Origin: Eretmocerus hayati
Taxonomy: Eukaryota; Arthropoda; Insecta; Hymenoptera; Aphelinidae
NCBI GenBank assembly: GCA_029851415.1
Contig: CM056742.1
Location: 61,886,454-61,950,453, forward strand
Length of the DNA: 64,000 nucleotides
Direction of reading: 5' to 3'
Shown here: piece by piece, positions 55,538 to 64,000 of the stretch
How positions within the stretch are numbered: position 1 is the first letter of the stretch
Layout: each line of letters opens with the position of its first letter
Translations under genes and position numbers: made by a program
The notes under the pieces: generated by a model
Told to the model about the DNA's origin: nothing
The model's database searches: none
The model's input: the letters and a program-made list of their open reading frames with translations, nothing else

Positions 55538-56345
55538 GATGGGTCAGGGGTAATCTGAAACATCCACCTGAAGAACTAAACCCACCCCGCAGTTACCTCA
55601 TTCATTTTAGGCCGGATCGGGTCAGGGCCAGGTACCCTGCACCACGAAGGGCGAGACAGTGGGGCAAATTGGAAGCACCTGAAAAACGCGAATGTATTCT
55701 GCGGACACTGGTATAATTCGATCCACAACAAATAATCACTCTCAACGTTCAGAAAAATACAAATGGATTTATTGCTATTAGGAACCTCATTTCCTGACTT
55801 GCAGGTCGATAAAACTAATTTACAGCGCCATCTACGGCGAAAACTGTCATCAAACCGTCCATTTGTCCATAAATTCAACGAAAATCACAATACCAAAAAT
55901 TCACTTTACAGCGGAAACACCCATGTACATTGACTCGAAATCGTTCACTGCACTATTGCGGCGGAATCACCCATATACATTGTGGGCGGAGCTAACTCGC
56001 GAGGGGTTGGAGCTATTCCCCAGCCGGCGGACCCGTCCCTCTTCAACTCTCTGCGCCTTCGTCTCCGGAAGTCGGAATTATTTTACAAAATGGCCGCTAC
56101 AACGACCCGCGTGGCCTAGCATGGCCAAAACGTGCATACAAATGAGAACGGGGAGTTGGAGGGACACGGTTGCGACGCGATGAGTCGGCGGACAAGAAGG
56201 ACACACCGCGTCGCGAGCTGGGGAGTAGGCCACCCGGTAGCCCTGGACACGACTCTCCGCCCGAGGGGTCACGATGAGGGTGGATACACTCTGGGGAGAC
56301 GTAAGGCCACTCACCGCGTCCGTCGGCGTCATCCAGGTGCACTCG
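55538..56345. other. Unassigned stretch
   Basis: A phrase CGGAA.CACCCAT.TACATTG occurs twice about 60 bases apart near 55911 and 55968. Otherwise only short GC-biased frames are present, and no gene is recognised. Confidence 0.4.
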
Positions 56346-56416
56346 AAATTAGCTGCACTACTGCTGCGCTGTTGCTGCTCTGCTGCTGGGGCTGCTGCTT
56401 ATTCTGCTGCTGCTGC

Positions 56417-56456
<40 letters not shown>

Positions 56457-56470
56457 TAAATCTCTCTCTC
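56346..56470. repeat. CTG-rich and (CT)n microsatellites at the LINE 5' flank
   Basis: Interrupted CTG triplets (56355-56419) lead into two CT runs (56420-56453 and 56461-56475), each followed by ATTAAAT. Confidence 0.9.
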
Positions 56471-58119
56471 TCTCTATTAAATTATTAGATCGCTTCCAGA
56501 CTGGTTTCAGACAACATCATAGCACCCAGACAGCTTTACTAAAGTTGACCGATGACATCCGAGTAGGTATTGACAAGAAAAAGATCACCTTGCTCCTGCT
56601 TTTTGACTTCAGTAAAGCCTTTGACACAATATCACCATCAAAGCTGTTGAGCAAACTTCGAAATCTAGGCTTTTCGAGATCGGCACTCCTGTGGATAAAA
56701 TCATACTTACAAGGCCGCACCCAAAAAGTTACTTCAAAATCTGGTAGTTCTGATTGGCTCAAAACCAATCTGGGTGTTCCACAGGGTTCCGTTCTTGGGC
56801 CTTTACTCTTCAGTTTATATGTCAATGATTTACCTGGTTTGCTTGACGGGAAGTCAGTACATCATCTTTTTTATGCGGATGACCTACAAATTTATCTCCA
56901 AGTCGAGAAATCTAAGATCAGAGAGGGCATTGCTCAGCTGGGAGAAATAGGACGACTTGTTGCTGAGTGGGCCAGAAGTTCCGGCCTGTGTCTCAACGCT
57001 GGCAAGAGCAAGGCAATCTACTTCAGTTCTGAGAGGAATATCAAAGATCTGAAGAGAATGGACTTGTCAGGGGTTGAGATACAGGAAGGAAAGTTCATCC
57101 CGTTCAGTGATACGGTCGTGAGCCTTGGTGTTACACTTGACAGTGAACTGACGTGGAAACCGCACATCGACCAAGTAACAAAGAAAGTCAACAGAGCCCT
57201 CTATGGATTGCGGTTTTTAGGGCATGTATCACCAGACCTCTCCGAGTTCGCCTAGTTGAGTCCCTGGTTCAAACGCATATAGACTATTGCACGGTCGTGT
57301 ACCTCGACGCCACGGACGAACAGCGGCAACGGATACAACGACTAAGCAATTCATGTGTGAGGTACATTTTTGATCTTAGGAGAGACGAGCACATCACCCC
57401 GTTTAGGAAGCGTTTGGGTTGGTTACGTACTGATTCGCGGAGAATGTACTTCGCAGCTCTGTTAATGCACAAGATCATGCATTTAGGAGAGCCTGGCTAC
57501 CTAGCTGCGATGTTCACCAGGTACCAATCTGAACGCCCCGCACGCGGTGATGCAGAAGAGCGGGTACTCAAAGTTCCCAATATGAGACTTGAATATGGAA
57601 GAAGATCTTTCCAGGTTCAATGTGCTCATTTGTGGAACTTTCTCCCTCCGGGCTTTCGGCAGCTGGGGAAAATGTCATTATTTGAAGAGGCTATGAAGGA
57701 TTTTATGCTCACACAGTCTCCCCAGAGGATTGATGTGGAGAAGAAGCATTACTTCGATCTCTAAACTTTGAAAGGCTTGGGCTGACTTGTTGCTTGATTC
57801 GTTCATCTAGAATAAAATTATAAGTATACGTGTGACCCTTCGTCAATTGACTGAACTTTTCTGTAATATGACTGTGAGCCCTGCCATTTCTTTTTATATT
57901 TTTATATTCTTATATTATTCTATGAAGTTTGTGAATCTCCTGAGTGCTACCTGACTAGTCACAAATTGTGATATACTTAAGATTTGTCCTTGACCAAATG
58001 ACTTCATTATTTTTATTAATGTGCACTATTGATCTGTGATATATATTACCATATGTATTTGATTATTTTTCTTTTTTTGTCTTCGGACGAATAAACGGGC
58101 ATCAATCAATCAATCAATC
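56470..58119 (+). pseudogene. CR1/L2-type LINE, 5'-truncated copy (RT part of ORF2)
   Basis: The open frame begins inside the reverse transcriptase (FQTGFRQHHSTQTALLKLTDD) and continues with LFDFSKAFDTISPSKLL, LGVPQGSVLGPLLFSLYVND and the intact catalytic FYADDLQIYLQ. At about 57235-57255 the frame shifts; the remainder (to 57764) is the typical C-terminal domain (YCTVVYLDATDEQRQRIQRL, RLGWLRTDSRRMYF). A 3' untranslated region runs to an (AATC)n tail at 58101-58119. The 5' truncation point abuts a CT microsatellite and CT repeats also follow the tail, so the insertion seems to lie in CT-rich DNA. Confidence 0.88.
58101..58119 (+). repeat. (AATC)n 3' tail of LINE copy 1
   Basis: Four to five ATCA units terminate the LINE and are followed by CTCTCTCTCTCGC. 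Confidence 0.9.
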
Positions 58120-58978
58120 TCTCTCTCTCGCTGGTAAGTATCCGTGCCAGACGTGCTTCGACTCAGCTCTTACCCGAAACTCGATTAAAGAAGTTCTTTC
58201 ACTCCTGTGAGGGAGAAATCTGTTTACAGGCATTCCTCCACCAGCTGGCTCTTATCACATCGAGCACACAAGGCAAGGCTCGACATACTGGGCCAGGGTG
58301 AGAGGTTTTTGCCTGTCAATATCTTCGGCAATGATGTTTGCTGATCGACGCCATATTACCCTGCGCTTCAGTAACGAGACATCAAAACAGCTGACGATTA
58401 ACCCGTAACAGTCTTGTGAACAAACTATCTACACAATTCCGTTTTGCTGCTGAAATGTGAAGTGAATCGACCGGTTGCACTCTGAAGTGGATTATGCAAG
58501 AGCAAAGATTTAAGCCGGCAGTGTCTTTGTGTCTTTAAGTGATTGTATGTGTATGTGTATGTGTAATCAGACTCTGAAACGAGAACGTCTATCAGTGCTA
58601 CCATCATTCTTACCATATAGTGAGTTCTGCCCAAATTTTGTCTAAGAATGAGAGATATAGCCTCGTTAATACTTTTTTCGAGCATCATCATTTTAACGCA
58701 TCAGTAATCGGGAAAGACGATTTGCTGCTTTGTGCATATAAACATATTTAGACCTATCAGTCAAATCTAGCTACTATAGCAAAGCAGGTAGTAAATTATT
58801 GCGTCAATCGGTCGCGAGGCAGTACAATTGCTCACTCATGCCGCTGCCTGTCTTATGCTTCGTATAATCTATTACTTATATACTTGTCGCACAGCTGTTA
58901 AAGTTCTCGCTCAAGGTTTTCGCTGCTGTTTCATATAGACAGACGAACTTTCTCTCTCATTTTGGCATTTGATGCGGA
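58120..58978 (+). other. Probable 5' untranslated region of LINE copy 2
   Basis: No open frame of note is present between the first LINE tail and the ORF1 ATG of the second. It contains a short GTATGTGTATGTGTATGTGTAA run. The exact 5' end of the LINE could not be placed. Confidence 0.45.
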
Positions 58979-60494
58979 ATGAGTAAGAGAATATTTCCTG
59001 CCTGCAACATCGAGATTGAACAAGGTGTCAGGGCACTACGTAAATGCAAGTTGTGTAACAAGCGTTTTCATCTAGCGTGTTTGAAAGAATCTTGGCGGTG
59101 GAACGTAGACCTGCATATTTGCACCACTTGTGATAAAGATCAGTCACAGTTTCCCACACCATCAAATTTGCTGGACGCTCAAGCTCTTCCTGCCGGTTCA
59201 AAGCCTGATTGCGTCATCCCCGTCTCGCCTACTATGGAAGACGATCCACTGTTCTCAAACACACATACCTCAGAGGTAACCCCATCGCAAAACCGCAAGC
59301 GTCTCTCTGATCAACTCAACCCCCCCCCCCCCTTCACCATCAGACTCACGTGCATCTAAAGTATCGTACATGGATCCAGCAAACATGAGTGAGATGCCAA
59401 CATGGTTTGCCGATTGGCACAAAACACACTTTTTGCGATTTGAACAGTCTGTGGCCTCGCGCTTTAACTCTCTCTCTGATTGTCTAGACGTACTCGAATC
59501 CTTAGCTGCTAAAACTGATCACAAGACCCAGACAGAACTAGCTGAAGTTCGTGCAACATTGAATCATATGACCTCAAACGATCTGCTTACTGACTCGTGT
59601 GAGCTGCGCGTCTCAGGTATTCCATTGAATGATTCTAATAACACTTCACTAGCTATTCAAAATGTTTTCACGGCCATGAATGCTCAAGACTACTTGAAGT
59701 TCATTACACCAATCCGATTGTGGCCCATGCCCCCCAACACCAGCACTCAGTCCGCTCCACAATCTCATAATTCTCAACAGAGAAATTTCTTTTCAGCAGT
59801 AGTTAAGCTTATTCCACCATCAGTGCGTAATGAAATAATGGCTAGAGTAAATCGTTTGAAGAGTCATACCATGCAGTCAATTTTCAATGAAGCTGGAGGA
59901 CAGAAAGTATACGTTACGCCTCTCTGGTCACGTCCTACACACGAGCTACTTCGGGAAGCGTACATTAAATCCAAGGAGCTCAATTACTTTCGCCCCACTG
60001 TTAGAAACCTTATCGTCTGCATGCGACCAGACCGTGACTCTCGCCTCATTCCAATTCACTCCATTGCAGATTTGGTAAATCTTGAAGCTCGGAATCCTCC
60101 ACAGCATCAAAATCTAAACCACGCTGCAACCGCCCTTGGCCAGAGTCAAATGCCCCCTCAACAGTATCAGCCACACGCAAATCATATCCCAGGCCAGTCA
60201 TTCTCAAATTCATCCAAACAGACTTCGAGTAATACCATGCTCCTCAAAACTCAACAACAAAACTATAACGCCCCCCTAATACGTCAATCTTCACAGCAAC
60301 CTAACTTCAAATCACTTTCAGCTTACTCCTCAAACGCAGCCACTTCATCTTCCACCCAGCCACCCACATTCTTCCCAACATCAACAGTTTCAAAACTCTC
60401 AACAGCAGTCTCCACAAAATATCTGAAAAAAATCTGCTCAGACAAGCAACCAAAAATCAAAGCGCCACTTTACCCTCTGCCACAGCAACATTAA
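58979..60494 (+). pseudogene. LINE ORF1: PHD-like finger plus RRM-like region, split at a poly-C run
   Basis: The first frame (58979-59359, ATG start) has a PHD-like finger (KCKLCNKRFHLACLKESW, ICTTC); the first ligand of the finger seems to be missing (IFPACN). It ends just after a run of 13 C (59320-59332). The second frame (59370-60494, +1 relative) continues with a Leu-rich coil (FNSLSDCLDVLESLAAK), an RRM-like stretch (CELRVSGIPLND...) and a long Gln/Ser/Asn-rich tail. PHD-bearing ORF1 proteins are known in CR1/L2-group LINEs. A one-base length change in the C run explains the split, so it may be a slippage mutation or a sequencing error. Confidence 0.78.
59320..59332. repeat. 13 C homopolymer at the ORF1 frame break
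   Basis: Uninterrupted C run within the coding region of LINE ORF1. Confidence 0.95.
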
Positions 60495-63405
60495 CCGTCT
60501 AGTGACGCACTCGAATGATCTTGAATACTTTTTAACCTCTCATGGCTCACTTGACGCCATTGCCTTAAGCGAAACTTTCATTGAACCGGATGAGTCCACT
60601 TCCAATTTTGCACTAGACGGTTTTGATTTCCTCCATCATGATCGTGCTGGCAAAAGTGGAGAAGGAGTAGGTCTCTACGTAAAGAACTGCTACCAATCTA
60701 GAATCATAGCCTGCTCTGATCCACAGTTTGATGATACGCCAGAATACATGTTCGTTGAAGTCAAATGGAGCTGTACCAGAATTCTCATAGTAGTTGTCTA
60801 TCGGCGTCCGCATGCGGCATATCCAATTGCGCTGTTGCAGCCATCGCCCAACATACGCCACAATACCCCAATTTCATTATAACTGGAGATTTCAACTTTC
60901 CAATGCATCAAGATCACCAAGACTCCAACTACTTCCGAGATCTCCTTCTTGCACATAGTCTAGAACTTGTACCGTCGGAACCGACGCACCACACTCTTCA
61001 CGTTGATGGCTTCCGGAGTGACACCTGGCTCGACCTTTTCATCGTTCCCTCGCTGAGATTTGTCCGCTCTTACTATAAGACAGACGTGCCTTTTGCTGCA
61101 GGCCAAGACTTAATCTCACTCGAATTCAATCTCCCGTCACTCGCAACACAACCGAAAACCATTACAACTCGAAATCTGAGAAATCTAAACAAAAATAATC
61201 TCCATGCTGATCTCCAGCTGAGACTAAATCGAACGAAAGCTTGTACTAAATTGGCTTCTTCCTTGTGCTCCCATGCCTCAATTCATGCCCAGTCTTCATC
61301 AAATATCTTAATAGGGAGCTTTGATCACGTTGCTCCAGTCAAAACCGTGAAAATACATGCTCAGCAAAAACCGTGGGTCTCAGCCGATATGCGGGCACTC
61401 ATGGCCACGAGAGACGCTGCTTACAGGCGAGCTAAAACCTATGGTAAATCTTCTGATGTCTTGCAGTATCGCGACCTTCGGAGAGTTGTAAGTAACAAAT
61501 TAGACGCTGCTAAAAATGACTATCTCTCTTCTATGCTTGATGAGTCGACTGATCCTAAGACTCTCTGGAGGCAACTTGGAAGTATGGGACTCACCACACC
61601 AAAGTCTCCATCGCCACTGCGTTACTTTTCTTCTGATGCTCTCAACTGTCATTTTGCCGCTATATCCTGTCAAACCCCAGCACTTGAGCCTAGAGACGTG
61701 TCTGATGTACTCAAAACTCCTTTGAAAAATGAAATCCCAGATTCTTTTGAATTCAAACCCATCACCGGTGTGGACGTTGATAAAGCCCTAGCAAAGGCCA
61801 CTAAAAATTGTTCTGGTTCAGACCTGATCAGCACAAATATGCTCAAAATAGCCTACCCAATAATTTTACCCCACTTGATTGAACTTTTCAACTTGTCAGT
61901 GAAATCTGGAGAGTTTCCAGACTGCTGGAAAATCGCGACCATCATCCCTCTCGCAAAATGTCACCCTCCTTCCTCTCCATCGGAGACTCGCCCTGTTGCA
62001 CTGTTATCTAAAATCTCAAAACTTCTGGAGCGTATCGTGCATGAACAGCTAGCTCAATATTTAGCAAGTCATAGCCTACTCGATGAGCATCAATCGGGAT
62101 TTCGATCATATCACTCAACTCAAACTGCACTCTTAGGATTCACTGAAGAGGTTCGCCGTGGTATAGATCAACGTATGCTCACTGCGCTCATCTTATTTGA
62201 TTTCTCAGAAGCATTTGACACTGTATCACACAAATTTATCTTGAAAAAACTGCGCTCACTGAACTGTTCAGATACAGTCATCAAATGGTTTGCGAGCTAC
62301 CTATCAGGGAGACGACAAGCTGTTCGAGATGAAGATGGCGCTTCCTCAAAAACCACGGAAACCTTTGCAGGGGTTCCACAGGGCAGTGTCTTGGGCCACC
62401 TACTCTTCACCATATTCATAAATGACCTACCAAAAGTCCTTCGCTTCACCAAGCATGGGATCTATGCAGACGATACCCGAATCTATCTCCAATGCCAACC
62501 AGCTGATCTGCATGAACACATCCAGATGCTAAACGAGGACTCAAATCGAGTATACGCGTGGGCCTGTGAAAACTCTATATCCGGACAAAACAAAATTCAT
62601 CATACTTGGCAGTTCTGCATTCCTACGCCCTATTGAGCTACCAAATCTCCCACCTCTGATCATCAACGGAATCAACATTTTTCCATCGAATCAAGTAACT
62701 GACCTTGGAGTACAACTTCAGTCCAACCTCAGTTGGAGAAAACATATAAATTCGATAAGCAGCCGTGTGCATGGATCCCTCTACACTTTGCGCTTCCACA
62801 AAAAACCCTTGAATCAAAAATTAAAACAGCGTCTTGTTGAAACTCTCATCTTTCCCTACTTCGACTAGGCGTGCACTGTCTATAATGACGTCTCAGATGA
62901 ACTTAACCTCAAACTCCATCGACTCATGAACGCATGTGTTCGGTTTGTGTATGGGAGCATACCTTGGACAGCACCTGTCACGCCCTACCGCTTAGCTCTA
63001 GGTTGGCTCTCCGTAGAGAATCGTCGAATGTATCTACTGTCATCGCTAGCTTTCAACATCATATCGGCGAAACAGCCCACATATCTAGCCAAACTTTTCC
63101 GACTCAGGTCTGATGCTCGTGATTTACGCACTTCGAGCAGAAATACCCCTGGGCCCTTGCTATACACAACGCCGCGTACCAAGACTATGGAGAAATCTCT
63201 TCACATCACTGCATCCGCTTTTATTAACGCTAAGGCACCTGAGACAGTTTTTGACTTGAAACACTCACAGGGCTTCAAGAATAAAATTCGTGATATCTTA
63301 ATCCACGACGAGGCCCAGAATTGGCGGGATAGAGCATTGAAAGACGGGCTGAAGCTGAACCCAATTACAAAGGCGTCGTTACTAACAGAGCTTCCAAACG
63401 AGATC
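60450..63405 (+). pseudogene. LINE ORF2: endonuclease and reverse transcriptase, CR1/L2 type
   Basis: The endonuclease begins in a frame overlapping the ORF1 tail (CHSNINRL, GSLDAIALSETFIEPD, VVYRRP), shifts near 60840 and goes on with NFIITGDFNFP and a GQDLISLEF segment where related enzymes have GHDLI, so the usual catalytic His reads Gln. The reverse transcriptase (60765-62636 frame) has GFRSYHSTQTALLGF, LFDFSEAFDTVSHKF, GVPQGSVLGHLLFTIFIND and IYADDTRIYLQ. A second frame change lies near 62570, and a TAG at 62866-62868 cuts the C-terminal domain, which resumes in frame to 63405. It is a nearly full-length but inactivated copy. Confidence 0.87.
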
Positions 63406-63795
63406 TGAGATACTTTGAAATGCGACACCGGATGTCTGAGCATTCATTCATTTATTTATTTATTCTTTATTTATCATCTTATTCATTCACTTATCTGAAT
63501 CCTACTTACTACCTGCTTAGCACTTTTCTGAATTATCTAACTCCAAATTGTGAAATTGCTATCTATTACTATCAGAAACCCTCACGGCAAAACATGTTCT
63601 CTGTAATCTATATATGATCGGAATATCTAGTTATATTTAGTTATACATGTGTATGTGTATGTACCCAATGTTTGCCAATCGTATACTATCACAACAGTCT
63701 TTTATTTGTTATAAACATATGTATATTTTCTATCAGGGCTGAATAGGGTTCAATCCCAAAGCCTCAATAAATCACTAATCAATCAATCAATCAAT
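63406..63795 (+). other. 3' untranslated region and (AATC)n tail of LINE copy 2
   Basis: The AT-rich tail region ends in repeats of AATC at 63777-63795, the same kind of tail as LINE copy 1, again followed by CTCTCTCC. Confidence 0.85.
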
Positions 63796-64000
63796 CTCTC
63801 TCCTAGCCCAGACCGGGTCGGCCTCCAAGAGCTGGGTGCCCTGGGCGAGATGTGGTCGTGTGAGGGACCGCGTGTCAGCAAATGCTGGCACAATGTCTAG
63901 GTACTCACACTTTGTTCACTCATACCAAACTGTACCACACACGCGGCGCGAACACTGGACCCGTACTCGGTCTAACTCCTGGAGCACGCGGCGAATTTCA
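63796..64000. other. Unassigned sequence at the window end
   Basis: GC-rich sequence without a recognised feature; possibly the target flank of the LINE. Confidence 0.4.

Noticed and set aside
1..64000. tRNA, rRNA or telomeric repeat loci
   Set aside because: No cloverleaf with conserved A/B boxes, rRNA core motif or TTAGG-type array was seen by eye; a covariance-model scan would be needed to exclude degenerate copies.

Overview
The window looks like invertebrate metazoan chromatin, most likely arthropod, made almost entirely of transposable elements and satellite-like repeats. The clues are an R1-clade-like LINE, CR1/L2-type LINEs with a PHD-bearing ORF1, an animal Ty3/gypsy retrotransposon, a CACTA/EnSpm-type transposase relic, a SIAH-like gene fragment and a TATA plus TCA-type initiator pair. 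There is no bacterial gene layout, rRNA or tRNA gene, or CRISPR array, and I see no convincing intact host gene.

Layout. 1-9.3 kb: three large inverted-repeat (foldback-like) structures. 9.5-12.3 kb: a decayed CACTA-like transposon with CACGTG-rich subterminal inverted repeats. 12.6-20.7 kb: three minus-strand R1-like LINE copies (A, B, C) next to CT tracts; copy B is split by a 2.7 kb foldback element with an 8-9 bp target duplication and is also hit by copy C with a 14 bp duplication. 21.4-40.3 kb: a foldback structure whose arms are arrays of a 173 bp repeat. Between its arms lie a candidate promoter, a complete 13.8 kb Ty3/gypsy retrotransposon (22502-36306, minus strand, GGCT target duplication) and a SIAH-like RING/zinc-finger pseudogene. 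40.5-44.6 kb: tandem repeats. 44.6-48.9 kb: a foldback array of ~227 bp units. 50.9-53.9 kb: a decayed, very long Gag pseudogene of a second LTR element. 54.5-55.3 kb: a 122 bp GC-rich minisatellite. 56.4-63.8 kb: two CR1/L2-like LINE copies with (AATC)n tails.

The retrotransposon is the standout. Its LTRs differ at about six sites by eye and pol is uninterrupted. Its Gag carries seven CCHC zinc knuckles and its Pol begins with two tandem retropepsin-like domains (DSG, then DTG). Between the 5' LTR and gag lies about 4.6 kb with extra open frames: a 580-codon Ser-rich frame with no ATG but a good splice acceptor at its start, a 91-codon frame with no ATG, and a chain of 87, 92 and 232 codon ORFs running into gag by 8, 8 and 41 nt overlaps. 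I cannot assign these accessory ORFs to a known family.

A second theme is that most foldback arms are themselves built of tandem units (about 534, 174, 173 and 227 bp), so the region could act as a set of long hairpin or dsRNA sources. Boundaries of diverged repeats are by eye and approximate. Many open frames here have no ATG, so starts are given only where an ATG is present.
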